Shown: positions 7,870-16,565, numbered from the stretch's first letter. The stretch is DNA of 64,000 nucleotides from CAIVPM01 sp964477265 (GCA_964477265.1 CAYZDJ010000013.1:1-64000); one strand, 5' to 3'. The notes: generated by a model not told the origin, from the sequence alone. Program-made: numbers and translations.

Positions 7870-9387
7870 TTGAGTAGTTTAAAAAAATTAGCCAGTCAAA
7901 CAATGTGGTATGGATTAAGTTCTATTGCTGCAAGGTTTATTAATTATTTACTTACACCATATTTAACTTTTAAATTTTCTACATCGCAATATGGCGATAT
8001 GAGTGTTGTTTACGCATTCATTCCTTTTATGAATGTGATATTTACTTATGGCTTAGAGACAAGCTTTTTCAGGTTCTCAAAAAACGAAAACAGGCACCAG
8101 GTTTTTAATACCACAAGTATTTCAATCATTGTTTCAACTATATTGCTAAGCCTTGCTGTTATTGTATTTCAGCAACCTATTACTAACCTATTAAAGCTAC
8201 AGGAGCATCCAGAATATTTACAATTAAGCATAGCCATTATTGCACTCGATGCCTTATCAACCATTCCATTTGCCAGGCTAAGGTTAGATGGACGACCAAA
8301 GAAATTTGCATTTATTAAAGTAGGTGGCATTTTGGTAAATATTGGCTTTACCTATTTCTTCCTAAGCCTTTGCCCACAATGGTTACATCAAAATCCCAAT
8401 CATTGGTGCAGTGGTTTTTTCAATCCTGCATGGGCAGTTGGTTATGTATTATTAGCCAATGTAATTCAATCATTATTTACATTTTTATTTTTAACAAAAG
8501 AAATTTTAAGCATAAGATTACAATTTGAATTAAAGCTTTGGAAAGAAATAATTATATACAGCTTACCCTTAATTATTGCTGGCTTTGGAGGGATGATAAA
8601 TGAAACCTTTGACAGGATAATGCTTGACTGGTATGCACCTGCTGCAACACCAGAGGAAGCCAAGGCACAAGTAGGCATTTACAGTGCTTGTTATAAGCTA
8701 TCAATACTTATAACCCTTGCTGTGCAAGCATTCCGTATGGGTGCAGAACCATTTTTCTTTAAGCAATCAACCGAAAAAGATGCACCAAAAACTTATGCCA
8801 AAGTGATGAAGTTTTTTGTAATTACGCTTTGCCTTATGTTTTTGTCAGTAGTTTTATATATAGATGTATGGAAACATTTTATAAGAAATCAAACCATGTG
8901 GCAAGGCTTAAAAGTAGTTCCCATACTGCTTTTGGCAAATATGTTCTTAGGCATTTATTATAATCTAAGTGTTTGGTATAAACTGGCAAACAAAACCATG
9001 GCTGGTGCATGGATAACTATCATAGGTGCTGCCATCACACTCTTAATCAACTTTATTTTTATACCACATTTCAGTTATATGGCTTGTGCGTGGGCTACCT
9101 TCTTTTGCTATGGATGTATGATGGTTATTAGCTTTCAATGGGGGCAAAAGCATTATCGCATTCCTTATGCCTGGAAGAAACTTGTAGCCTATATGGTTAT
9201 AGTTGTATTACTTTTCTTCGTTCAAAAAGCATTGTTGCTCATTAGCAGCAACCTCATTTTCGAGCTAATCACAGGCACTCTATTAATAAGTTTATTCCTA
9301 TGGTTTATCCTTTTGGTCGAAAGAAAAGAGTTTATCAAAATGCCTCTTATAAATAAGCTGTATAAACAACAGCCTAAAATGCAATAA
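7870..9387 (+). CDS. Polysaccharide flippase (Wzx-like, MOP superfamily)
   Basis: A 505-residue integral membrane protein with about 12-14 hydrophobic segments. It has the N-terminal pattern of lipid-linked oligosaccharide flippases: LASQTMWYGLSSIAARFINY, then the LTPYLT segment and YGDMSVVYAF. Such proteins move undecaprenyl-linked sugar units from the inner to the outer leaflet. The start is TTG at 7870; the next ATG (Met12) lies inside the first conserved helix, which supports the TTG. No glycosyltransferase cluster surrounds it, so the glycan is unknown. The 3' end overlaps the convergent map gene by 14 nt. Confidence 0.88.
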   Translation: MSSLKKLASQTMWYGLSSIAARFINYLLTPYLTFKFSTSQYGDMSVVYAFIPFMNVIFTYGLETSFFRFSKNENRHQVFNTTSISIIVSTILLSLAVIVFQQPITNLLKLQEHPEYLQLSIAIIALDALSTIPFARLRLDGRPKKFAFIKVGGILVNIGFTYFFLSLCPQWLHQNPNHWCSGFFNPAWAVGYVLLANVIQSLFTFLFLTKEILSIRLQFELKLWKEIIIYSLPLIIAGFGGMINETFDRIMLDWYAPAATPEEAKAQVGIYSACYKLSILITLAVQAFRMGAEPFFFKQSTEKDAPKTYAKVMKFFVITLCLMFLSVVLYIDVWKHFIRNQTMWQGLKVVPILLLANMFLGIYYNLSVWYKLANKTMAGAWITIIGAAITLLINFIFIPHFSYMACAWATFFCYGCMMVISFQWGQKHYRIPYAWKKLVAYMVIVVLLFFVQKALLLISSNLIFELITGTLLISLFLWFILLVERKEFIKMPLINKLYKQQPKMQ

Positions 9388-10204
9388 CATTACTTGGGGT
9401 AAGGTTTTTATTGGCTTGTTCTGCTGCTTCTATTATGCTGTAATCACTTAGTATAAGTGCCTTATCTTTTTTAATGCACACATCATGTTCAAAGTGTACC
9501 GAAGGCTTGCCATCAACAGTTCTCACTGTCCAGCCATCCTCTTCTGTGTACACATCTTTAGTACCCATATTAATCATGGGTTCAATAGCAATTACTAAAT
9601 TTTCCTTTAGTTTAGGTCCATTGCCACGTTTACCATAATTACACACTTGAGGATCTTCGTGTAAACTCTTACCCAAGCCATGACCAGTCAGTTCCCTCAC
9701 TACACCATATTTGTTTTTAAATTCAGTATGTTCCTGTATGGCATAGCTTATATCTCCCACCCTGTTATTTACAATCGCCTTTTCAATGCCTTTATACAGG
9801 CTTTCTTTGGTAATATTTATCAGCTTCATCTTCTCTTCAGTCATTTCGCCAAGGGCAAATGTGTAAGCATGATCGCCATGCCAGCCATTCAAAATCACTC
9901 CAAAGTCTATCGAAACTATATCGCCATCTTTCAATTCAACATCGTTAGGAAACCCATGAACCACCACATCATTTACGCTTGCACAAATATTATGAGGATA
10001 TTTATGGTAGTTTAAAAACGATGGAATCGCTTTATGGTCTTTAATAAATTCGGCACAAAAACTATCAATCTGCATAGTTGTCATTCCAGGTCTTAAAATT
10101 TTTGCAACCTCGGCAAGTGTAGTACTCACAAGCATTGCAGCCTGCTTCATTAATTCTATTTCTGCATTTGTTTTATAATATATCATACCGTTTGGTCGTC
10201 TCAT
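9374..10204 (-). CDS. map: Methionine aminopeptidase, type I
   Basis: Removes the N-terminal Met from nascent proteins. The metal ligands of the pita-bread fold are visible: SIDFGVILNGWHGDHAYTF (two Asp), ELTGHGLGKSLHEDP (His), IAIEPMI (Glu) and SVHFEHDVCI (region of the final Glu). PHNICASVNDVVVHGFP carries the substrate-side His. Length from 10204 is 276 residues; a second ATG at 10186 (MIYYKT) is closer to the usual type I start and equally plausible. map follows secY, as in many Bacteroidota, but is separated by 194 nt containing a terminator, so it probably has its own promoter. infA and rpmJ do not follow it. Confidence 0.95.
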   Translation of the reverse strand: MRRPNGMIYYKTNAEIELMKQAAMLVSTTLAEVAKILRPGMTTMQIDSFCAEFIKDHKAIPSFLNYHKYPHNICASVNDVVVHGFPNDVELKDGDIVSIDFGVILNGWHGDHAYTFALGEMTEEKMKLINITKESLYKGIEKAIVNNRVGDISYAIQEHTEFKNKYGVVRELTGHGLGKSLHEDPQVCNYGKRGNGPKLKENLVIAIEPMINMGTKDVYTEEDGWTVRTVDGKPSVHFEHDVCIKKDKALILSDYSIIEAAEQANKNLTPSNVIAF

Positions 10205-10340
10205 TTATTATTTTAAAATCAATTTGCTTCGCAAATTTTATATTATTATTGTCCAGACCGTATCAATTCTATCAGGCAGCAGTGGCGTTGGCACCATTCA
10301 GCTGCAGTTAATATTATCACCTACTTTATAACCAAAAAAT

Positions 10341-10370
10341 AAACCTGTTAGAAATTACGCTAACAGGTTT
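10341..10370 (-). terminator. Rho-independent terminator after secY
   Basis: An 11-bp perfect stem (aaacctgttag at 10341-10351 with ctaacaggttt at 10360-10370) with an 8-nt loop. On the minus strand it is followed by a run of Ts (10340 down to about 10333). It lies 28 nt after the secY stop and should end the long ribosomal protein transcript. Confidence 0.85.
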
Positions 10371-10398
10371 AAAAAATATTCACAACACTAAAAAAAAG

Positions 10399-11775
10399 TT
10401 AAACTACAGCGTTTGTTACACTTTGCCTTCCTTGCACTCTTCCACTACTCATCAAACCATCATATTGTTTCATCAATAAATAAGTTTCAATTTGTTGCAA
10501 TGTATCTAAAATTACACCCACCATAATCAATAAACTGGTACCACCAAAGAATGTGCTGAATTGTTGGTTAGAAACAAATGAAGCCGAACCAAATTTAACA
10601 CTCATAATACCTGGCAAAATACCAACTACTGCTAAGAAAATAGCACCAGGCAAGGTAATTTTATCCATTATTTGTCCAATATAATCAGCAGTTGGCTGAC
10701 CAGGTTTTACACCAGGAATAAAGCCATTACTACGTTTTAAATCCTCGCTAATTTGATTTGGATTAAATATTAATGCAGTGTAAAGGAATGTAAATCCAAT
10801 AACCAATACAGAATATATAAGCATGTACCAGATATTGCTGTGATCATTGAATATAGCAGTAATGCCTTTTGCACTTTCAATATTTGTAAATGAAATTAAA
10901 GTAGGCAAAAACATAATTGCTTGTGCAAAAATGATTGGCATTACACCAGCACTATTTACTTTAACTGGTAAGAATTGACGAGAACCAGTAAGGTCTAAAT
11001 TTTTGCTACCTACAATTTGCTTTGCATAGTTTAAAGGTATTTTTCTTACACCTTGAACAAGCATAATTAAACCCATAATAATCAGGAACAATACAGCAAT
11101 TTCAATCAAGAAGATTAACATTCCACCAGCACCTCTGCCATCAAACTTCAAGCTAAGTTCTTGCATTAATGCTTGTGGTAAACGAGCTAAGATACCTACC
11201 ATGATTATAATTGAAGTACCATTACCCAATCCTTTGTCTTGTATTCTTTCGCCAAGCCACATTACAAACAAGGTACCTGCTGTTAATGTAACTACTGTTA
11301 TAAATGTAAATAATACGCCATGAATTAAGATAGCACCTGCATAATGGCCCTGAGGACTTGTAAGGTAAGATACATAAGCAATAGCTTGCACTGCTGTTAC
11401 AGCAACTGTAAGGTATCTTGTCCATTGGTTAATTTTTTTTCTTCCACTCTCTCCTTCGTTTTGTATTTTTTTCAATTGAGGAACAAGAATAGTCATCAAC
11501 TGCATAAAGATAGAAGCAGAAATATAAGGCATAATACCTAATGCAAAAATAGATGCTTGCGAAAATGCACCACCTGCAAAAGCATCAAACAAGCCTAACA
11601 ATCCTTTGCTTCCTTCAGATATTTTTTTTGCGTCTAATTGGTTAGGGTCAATGCCTGGCAATACAATGTGAGAACCCACACGATAAATAAGAACCAATAC
11701 TAATGTAAAAATTATTTTATTCTTTAATTCATCTATCGACCAAATATTTTTGAGCGTTTGTATTAATTTTTTCAC
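10399..11775 (-). CDS. secY: Preprotein translocase subunit SecY
   Basis: Central channel of the Sec translocon in the inner membrane; 458 residues with ten predicted membrane helices. The N-terminus IRYRVG-like stretch (LVLIYRVGSHIVLPGID), the plug region FAGGAFSQASIFALGIMPYI and IMPIIFAQAIMFLPT are typical. GFIPGVKPGQPTADYI matches the conserved periplasmic/C-terminal segment, and the C-terminal tail ends around the QQIETYLLMKQYDGLM helix. It is the last gene of the cluster, 77 nt after rplO, and is followed by a strong terminator rather than by infA-rpmJ. Confidence 0.97.
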   Translation of the reverse strand: MKKLIQTLKNIWSIDELKNKIIFTLVLVLIYRVGSHIVLPGIDPNQLDAKKISEGSKGLLGLFDAFAGGAFSQASIFALGIMPYISASIFMQLMTILVPQLKKIQNEGESGRKKINQWTRYLTVAVTAVQAIAYVSYLTSPQGHYAGAILIHGVLFTFITVVTLTAGTLFVMWLGERIQDKGLGNGTSIIIMVGILARLPQALMQELSLKFDGRGAGGMLIFLIEIAVLFLIIMGLIMLVQGVRKIPLNYAKQIVGSKNLDLTGSRQFLPVKVNSAGVMPIIFAQAIMFLPTLISFTNIESAKGITAIFNDHSNIWYMLIYSVLVIGFTFLYTALIFNPNQISEDLKRSNGFIPGVKPGQPTADYIGQIMDKITLPGAIFLAVVGILPGIMSVKFGSASFVSNQQFSTFFGGTSLLIMVGVILDTLQQIETYLLMKQYDGLMSSGRVQGRQSVTNAVV

Positions 11776-11852
11776 GTTATAATAAGTTGTAAAAAGTGAT
11801 AGTCTTTAAACCAAAAAAGGTGCATCGTTGATGCACCGCAAATATGTAGATT

Positions 11853-12302
11853 TTATTTTACAATTTCTACTTTTCCGCCTGCTGCTTCAATGGCTGCTTT
11901 AGCTTTTTCGCTTATCGCATTTACCTTGAAGTTTAAAGCCGATTTAATTTCGCCGGTTCCAAGTATTTTAACACTTGCAGTGCGGTTAATTAAACCATTA
12001 ATGTATAAGTTTTCTAAAGAGAATTCTGTAAAAGCATATTTCTCTTGTAGTTTTTCTATTTGACCTAAATTGAAAACAACAAACTCGATACGGTTATTGT
12101 TTTTAAATCCACGTTTAGGAATACGTCTTTGAATTGGCATCTGACCACCTTCAAAAGCGTTTTTACGTTGGTAACCAGCACGGCTTTGGCTACCTTTATT
12201 ACCTTGTGTAGAAGTACCACCTTTACCAGATGCTTCACCACGACCTAATCTTTTCTCTTTGTGAGTTGAACCTTCAGCAGGTTTTAAATTGTGTAGTTTC
12301 AT
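11853..12302 (-). CDS. rplO: Large subunit ribosomal protein uL15
   Basis: 149 residues; assembles late on 23S rRNA. The glycine- and basic-rich N-terminal extension (LGRGEASGKGGTSTQGNKG and the following RAGYQRKNAFEGGQMP) is the hallmark of L15, followed by the globular domain with IPKRGFKN. The order rpmD-rplO-secY is the standard spc order. Confidence 0.97.
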   Translation of the reverse strand: MKLHNLKPAEGSTHKEKRLGRGEASGKGGTSTQGNKGSQSRAGYQRKNAFEGGQMPIQRRIPKRGFKNNNRIEFVVFNLGQIEKLQEKYAFTEFSLENLYINGLINRTASVKILGTGEIKSALNFKVNAISEKAKAAIEAAGGKVEIVK

Positions 12303-12360
12303 TTTAGTTTACTTAACGCAGTACCCTACTACTGCTCGCATTATTTGTTTTATACTTAAC

Positions 12361-12386
12361 GCCCTTTAGGGTTGGGGTTATAGTTG
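12361..12386. repeat. GC-rich short inverted repeat of the CCCTAACCCTAAAGGG type
   Basis: On the minus strand this reads taaccccaaccctaaagggcg and begins with the rpmD stop codon itself. The same motif family occurs at 31361-31385 as cccctaacccctaaagggg. The cccta...taggg ends can fold on themselves. An adjacent hairpin gcagta/tactgc lies about 12319-12336. Confidence 0.5.
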
Positions 12387-12557
12387 TTCTACTTTAATAA
12401 GATGGCTTACTTTGTTCACCATGCCTAAAATTTGTGGTGTAGCTTCTACTTCTTTAGTAGCGTTTACTTTTCTTAAACCAAGTGCAATCAATGTTTGCTT
12501 TTGACGCTCTGATCTGTCGATTCCACTTTTTGTTTGAGTTATTTTAATTTTTGCCAT
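12378..12557 (-). CDS. rpmD: Large subunit ribosomal protein uL30
   Basis: A 59-residue protein that starts MAKIKITQTKSGIDRSERQK and ends HLIKVEQL. The early SGIDRSERQKQTLIALGL segment is the typical L30 RNA-binding helix, and the length matches the bacterial family (about 58-60). It sits exactly between rpsE and rplO, where spc operons carry rpmD. The stop codon TAA coincides with the first bases of a short GC-rich repeat, so the reading frame ends right where the repeat begins. Confidence 0.95.
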   Translation of the reverse strand: MAKIKITQTKSGIDRSERQKQTLIALGLRKVNATKEVEATPQILGMVNKVSHLIKVEQL

Positions 12558-12567
12558 AACCTTTTTT

Positions 12568-12647
12568 GTTTAAGGTTTAAGGTTTAGGGTTTAAGGTTTA
12601 CATTAATCAATCAACTATAAACTTTAAACTTTAAACTTTAAACTCAA
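12568..12647. repeat. Opposed 7-nt tandem arrays in the rpsE-rpmD spacer
   Basis: 12568-12600 holds four tandem units of a 7-nt motif (gtttaag, one unit gtttagg). 12614-12647 holds four or five units of the near-complementary motif ctttaaa. The two arms face each other across a 13-nt spacer and can pair as an imperfect hairpin in the operon mRNA. Confidence 0.8.
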
Positions 12648-12648
12648 T

Positions 12649-13167
12649 TTATCCGTTAAATACTTTTGTTAATTTTATGTTTCTGTTTTTTGCAACAGTT
12701 ACTGGTTCACGTAAAGTTGCTAAAGCTTTAATAGTTGCTTTTACCACGTTGTGCGGATTAGCACTGCCTAAACTTTTTGCAAGAACGTCTGTAATACCTG
12801 CTTTTTCCAATACAGCACGCATGCTGCCTCCTGCAATTACACCAGCTCCGTGAGCAGCAGGTCTAATCATTACTTTAGCTGCACCAGCTTTGCTAAATTG
12901 CTCGTGAGGAATTGTACCATGCATTACAGGAACTTTAACCAGATTTTTCTTAGCATCTTCAATTCCTTTTGTAATAGCTTCCTGTACTTCTTTTGCTTTA
13001 CCTAAACCTTGTCCAACAACTCCATTTTCGTTTCCTACAACAACAAGTGCTGAGAATGAAAAAGTACGTCCACCTTTTGTAGTTTTTACTACACGGTTAA
13101 TAGCAACAACTTTGTCTTTAAACTCAACATCACCTGTTACTTTAACTTTATTATCAAATTTTGACAT
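12649..13167 (-). CDS. rpsE: Small subunit ribosomal protein uS5
   Basis: 172 residues; lies near the mRNA entry channel and contributes to decoding fidelity. The N-terminal dsRBD-like fold carries VVKTTKGGRTFSFSALVVVG and NGVVGQGLGKAKEVQEAI. The C-terminal domain has AHGAGVIAGGSMRAVLEKAGI and ends KVFNG. It lies 91 nt before rpmD. Confidence 0.97.
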   Translation of the reverse strand: MSKFDNKVKVTGDVEFKDKVVAINRVVKTTKGGRTFSFSALVVVGNENGVVGQGLGKAKEVQEAITKGIEDAKKNLVKVPVMHGTIPHEQFSKAGAAKVMIRPAAHGAGVIAGGSMRAVLEKAGITDVLAKSLGSANPHNVVKATIKALATLREPVTVAKNRNIKLTKVFNG

Positions 13168-13178
13168 AATATTTTTTG

Positions 13179-13252
13179 AATTAAAAATTAAAAATTAAAA
13201 ATTAAACACTTTGTCTTAACTAATAATTAATAATTAATCGTTAATAATTAAA
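13179..13252. repeat. Opposed 7-nt tandem arrays in the rplR-rpsE spacer
   Basis: 13179-13206 repeats attaaaa about four times. 13221-13252 repeats taataat/taatcgt units of the same length. The arms are largely complementary in orientation and make the spacer an A+T-rich stem-loop candidate. Confidence 0.65.
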
Positions 13253-13601
13253 ATTGAAGTCCTCCTTCTCTTGCACCTTCAGCAACAGCTTTAACCCTGC
13301 CATGATAAAGGTTTCCACCTCTGTCAAAAACAACTGAAGTTAATCCTAAAGAAGTAGCTTTTGCAGCTATTGCACCACCTACCAATTTAGACTTTTCAGT
13401 TTTAGTAATTTTTTGAGCAGATATTGCTTTATCTTTTGATGAAGCAGAAGCTAATGTAACTCCTGAATTATCATCAATCAATTGCACATAAATATCACTA
13501 TTGCTTCTAAAAACAGACAAGCGTGGTTGAGATGCAGTTCCTGATATTTTCTTACGAATTCTGTATCTTACTTTTTGTCTTTGTTGTAATTTAGTATTCA
13601 T
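13248..13601 (-). CDS. rplR: Large subunit ribosomal protein uL18
   Basis: 117 residues; binds 5S rRNA with uL5 in the central protuberance. Diagnostic segments are RKKISGTASQPRLSVFRSN, DIYVQLIDDNSGVTLASAS and the C-terminal FDRGGNLYHGRVKAVAEGAR. The length is normal. Confidence 0.97.
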   Translation of the reverse strand: MNTKLQQRQKVRYRIRKKISGTASQPRLSVFRSNSDIYVQLIDDNSGVTLASASSKDKAISAQKITKTEKSKLVGGAIAAKATSLGLTSVVFDRGGNLYHGRVKAVAEGAREGGLQF

Positions 13602-13650
13602 TTTCTTTATTTTTATTTTCTGATTCTGCCAGAAAAATTATTTACTTGTA

Positions 13651-14205
13651 TTATTTACCAGCCGCTTTACCTGCTTTTCTTCTTAATACTTCGCCAGCAA
13701 ATTTAACACCTTTACCTTTATATGGTTCTGGTTTACGTAAGCTTCTTAATTTAGCACAAACCTGACCAATCAATTGCTTATCTGCACCTTCAAGTTGTAT
13801 AATTGGGTTTTTACCTTTTTCAGTTACCGTATTTACCTTTAACTCTTTAGGAATTTCGAAAATGATATTATGAGAATAACCTAAAGCTAGGTCCAATGTG
13901 TTACCAGTGTTTGCAGCTTTAAAACCCACACCCACTAATTCCATTTCTTTTTTATAACCTTCAGTTACACCTTTAACCAAATTGTTTAAAAGTGCTCTGT
14001 ACAAACCGTGCATTGCTCTATGACGAATTTGTTCTGTTGGACGAGTTACTACAATGTTGTTATCTTCAACAGCAACAGTAATATCTCTGTCAATTGCTTG
14101 CTTCAATTCTCCTTTTGGACCTTTAACAGTTACTACGTTATCTTTTCCTACTGAAACTGTAACACCTGAAGGAATTGTTACTGGAGCTTTACCTATACGA
14201 CTCAT
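13651..14205 (-). CDS. rplF: Large subunit ribosomal protein uL6
   Basis: 184 residues with the two L6 repeats. It starts MSRIGKAPVTIPSGVTV; YRALLNNLVKGVTEGYKKE joins the halves. The C-terminal signature CAKLRSLRKPEPYKGKGVKF binds the sarcin-ricin region of 23S rRNA. Confidence 0.97.
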   Translation of the reverse strand: MSRIGKAPVTIPSGVTVSVGKDNVVTVKGPKGELKQAIDRDITVAVEDNNIVVTRPTEQIRHRAMHGLYRALLNNLVKGVTEGYKKEMELVGVGFKAANTGNTLDLALGYSHNIIFEIPKELKVNTVTEKGKNPIIQLEGADKQLIGQVCAKLRSLRKPEPYKGKGVKFAGEVLRRKAGKAAGK

Positions 14206-14209
14206 AAAT

Positions 14210-14350
14210 TTGAAAATTTAATAATTTGAAAATTTGAAAATGTATTTCTTTTAAAGTGTTCAGCATCCATCGTACAGAATGCTTAATTGTCATTAAAGTT
14301 TTGTTACAATTTGAAACCATTTTCATATTTTCAAATTGGCTAATTTCATT
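14210..14350. repeat. Tandem atttgaaa array plus cattttca/gctaatt arm in the rpsH-rplF spacer
   Basis: 14210-14240 repeats the 8-nt unit atttgaaa. 14320-14350 carries the complementary ttttcaaatt followed by ggctaattt. The same two-part layout recurs in the rpmC-rplP and rplP-rpsC spacers. The spacer is 147 nt, the second longest inside the cluster. Confidence 0.7.
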
Positions 14351-14352
14351 TA

Positions 14353-14751
14353 TTAGCTAATGTAGCAAAGAACCTCGCCACCAACATTTTGAGCTTTTGC
14401 TTGCTTATCAGTTAATACACCTTTTGATGTGCTAATGATTGCAATACCCAAACCATTGATTACTCTTTTCATTTCAGCAGGTTTAGCATAAGCCCTTAAA
14501 CCAGGACGGCTAACTCTTTCCAAACTTTTTATTGCTGGAAGCTTAGTAGTTGGGTCATACTTTAAAGCTATTTTAATTAAACCTTGCTTAGAATCATCTT
14601 CAAATTTGTATTTCAAGATATACCCTTGCTCGTATAAAATTTCTGTAATCCTTTTCTTTAAATTAGATGCAGGAATTTCAACTAGTCTGTGACTAGCCAT
14701 TTGTGCATTTCTAACTCTTGTTAAAAAGTCTGCTATAGGATCTGTTACCAT
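14353..14751 (-). CDS. rpsH: Small subunit ribosomal protein uS8
   Basis: 132 residues; binds the central domain of 16S rRNA. The N-terminal TDPIADFLTRVRNAQMA and the C-terminal GLGIAIISTSKGVLTDKQA followed by GGEVLCYIS are the S8 signatures. In E. coli S8 represses the spc transcript; the long structured spacers here do not show an obvious S8-like helix. Confidence 0.97.
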   Translation of the reverse strand: MVTDPIADFLTRVRNAQMASHRLVEIPASNLKKRITEILYEQGYILKYKFEDDSKQGLIKIALKYDPTTKLPAIKSLERVSRPGLRAYAKPAEMKRVINGLGIAIISTSKGVLTDKQAKAQNVGGEVLCYIS

Positions 14752-14848
14752 AATATTATTTAATACTTAATATTTGTTATTTAATATTGATTTGATTTGT
14801 TGAATAATACTTAAGGATTATAAACTTAAATATTAAATCATAAATCTT

Positions 14849-15118
14849 TTACCAGCTTGCTTTTTTTACTCCTGGTATTAAACCATTCAAAGCCATGTCT
14901 CTGAACATAATTCTCGATAATCCAAAATACCTCATGTAACCTTTTGGACGACCGGTTAACTGACAACGGTTTTTTAAACGCACAGGGCTTGCATTTTTAG
15001 GAAGTTGATCTAAAGCTGCATAATCGCCTGCTGCTTTAAGAGCTGCTCTTTTTTCAGCAAACTTTGCAACCATGGCTTCCCTTTTTGCCTGACGTGCTAC
15101 GATTGATTTTTTTGACAT
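14849..15118 (-). CDS. rpsN: Small subunit ribosomal protein uS14, zinc-free form
   Basis: 89 residues. The 89-residue length and the single Cys in NRCQLTGRPKGYMRYFGLSR, with no CxxC pairs, mark the long zinc-independent S14 type. The C-terminus GLIPGVKKASW is standard. It sits between rplE and rpsH as expected. Confidence 0.97.
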   Translation of the reverse strand: MSKKSIVARQAKREAMVAKFAEKRAALKAAGDYAALDQLPKNASPVRLKNRCQLTGRPKGYMRYFGLSRIMFRDMALNGLIPGVKKASW

Positions 15119-15187
15119 CTTTTTTTATTTACTATTTAGGTTAGAATTAAAAATTCAATTTTACATCTAACAACTAACATTTTTTAA

Positions 15188-15760
15188 TTAATCTTTTTTT
15201 GCTGCTCCTTTAAATGGCATTCCTAATTCTTTAAGTAACTCATAAGCTTCTTCGTTAGTACCAGCATTTGTTACAAAAGTGATATCCATACCGGTAATTT
15301 TGTTTACCTTGTCAATATCAATTTCAGGAAAAATAATTTGTTCAGTAACACCTAATGTATAGTTACCTCTACCATCAAAAGCTTTATCACTAATACCTTT
15401 AAAGTCACGTACACGAGGCAAGCTTACACTCACTAATCTATCCAAAAACTCATACATTTTTTCGCCACGTAAAGTAAGTTTTGCACCAATTGGCATTGCT
15501 TTACGAAGTTTAAAGTTTGAGATATCTTTTTTACTTAAAGTTGCCACTGCTTTTTGACCAGTAATTTGCTCTAGTTCACCAATTGCAACATCAATTAACT
15601 TTTTATCATTAACTGCACCATTAACACCACGATTGATACAAATTTTTTGCAATTTTGGTGCTTGCATTACAGTCTTGTACGAAAACTTTTTCATTAAAGC
15701 AGGCACTACATCTTTTTTGTATTTGTCTGCTAACCTTGGAGTATATTTTGTTGCACTCAT
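15188..15760 (-). CDS. rplE: Large subunit ribosomal protein uL5
   Basis: 190 residues; contacts 5S rRNA and the P-site tRNA. Recognised by APKLQKICINRGVNGAVND, LRKAMPIGAKLTLRGEKMYE, SLPRVRDFKGIS and NYTLGVTEQIIFPEID. The length is typical. Confidence 0.97.
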   Translation of the reverse strand: MSATKYTPRLADKYKKDVVPALMKKFSYKTVMQAPKLQKICINRGVNGAVNDKKLIDVAIGELEQITGQKAVATLSKKDISNFKLRKAMPIGAKLTLRGEKMYEFLDRLVSVSLPRVRDFKGISDKAFDGRGNYTLGVTEQIIFPEIDIDKVNKITGMDITFVTNAGTNEEAYELLKELGMPFKGAAKKD

Positions 15761-15801
15761 CTTATTTATTTTTTATCACGAATTGTAACCGTGAATATTT
15801 T

Positions 15802-16140
15802 TTACTTAATTACGTTACCGCTTTTTTTAGCTACCCTTACCAATTTACCAGCTTCCCTTGTTCTTGTAATTTTAGTTGCAGCTTTAGCTTTAGCATCCCA
15901 AAGCATAACATTGCTTATTGCAATAGGTGCTTCAACTTTAACAATACCACCACCAGTGTTTTGTGCTGTTGGCTTTGTATGTTTTGTAGCAATAGCCACA
16001 CCTTCAACAATTACCTTAGCTTTATCTATCAAAACAGATAATACTGTTCTTGGTTTAGTTAAATCTTTATCATCTCCAGCGATTACAACAACTTGATCGC
16101 CTTTTTTAATGTTGAACTTTGGTTTAAATCTGTTACTCAT
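15802..16140 (-). CDS. rplX: Large subunit ribosomal protein uL24
   Basis: 112 residues; starts large-subunit assembly near the 5' end of 23S rRNA. A KOW motif is visible in IKKGDQVVVIAGDDKDLTKP, followed by KVIVEGVAIATKHTKP. The C-terminal part ends KKSGNVIK. Confidence 0.96.
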   Translation of the reverse strand: MSNRFKPKFNIKKGDQVVVIAGDDKDLTKPRTVLSVLIDKAKVIVEGVAIATKHTKPTAQNTGGGIVKVEAPIAISNVMLWDAKAKAATKITRTREAGKLVRVAKKSGNVIK

Positions 16141-16196
16141 TTTTTACTAATTATTAATTAATAATTATTAATCATTAATTTTTTGAACATTATTTT

Positions 16197-16565
16197 TTAA
16201 AGTACTTCTGGTGCTAATGAAATAATTTTCATATAACCTTTATCTCTCAGCTCACGTGCTACTGGTCCAAAAATACGTGTACCTCTTGGCTCATCGCTAT
16301 TGTTTAACAATACAACTGCATTGTCATCAAAGCGAATATATGTGCCGTCAACACGACGTAATTTGTTTTTTGTTCTTACAATAACTGCTTTAGAAACTGT
16401 ACCTTTTTTTATACCACCTGCAGGAATTGCATCTTTAACAGTAACAACTATCTTGTCACCAATTTTTGCATAATCCTGACCACTATTTCCTAATACTTTA
16501 ATACAAAGTACTTCTTTAGCTCCACTATTATCGGCTACATTAAGCCTACTTTCTTGTTGTATCAT
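16197..16565 (-). CDS. rplN: Large subunit ribosomal protein uL14
   Basis: 122 residues, the invariant family length. It begins MIQQESRLNVADNSGAKEVL. Other signatures are GTVSKAVIVRTKNKLRRVDG and PRGTRIFGPVARELRDKGYM. It sits at the subunit interface. Confidence 0.98.
   Translation of the reverse strand: MIQQESRLNVADNSGAKEVLCIKVLGNSGQDYAKIGDKIVVTVKDAIPAGGIKKGTVSKAVIVRTKNKLRRVDGTYIRFDDNAVVLLNNSDEPRGTRIFGPVARELRDKGYMKIISLAPEVL

Noticed and set aside
10205..10398. infA or rpmJ between secY and map
   Set aside because: No frame of the right length or sequence is present; the space holds a terminator and a GC-richer non-coding patch.
15655..16096. Two overlapping plus-strand frames across rplE and rplX
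   Set aside because: Antisense shadows of ribosomal protein genes with low-complexity hydrophobic translations.
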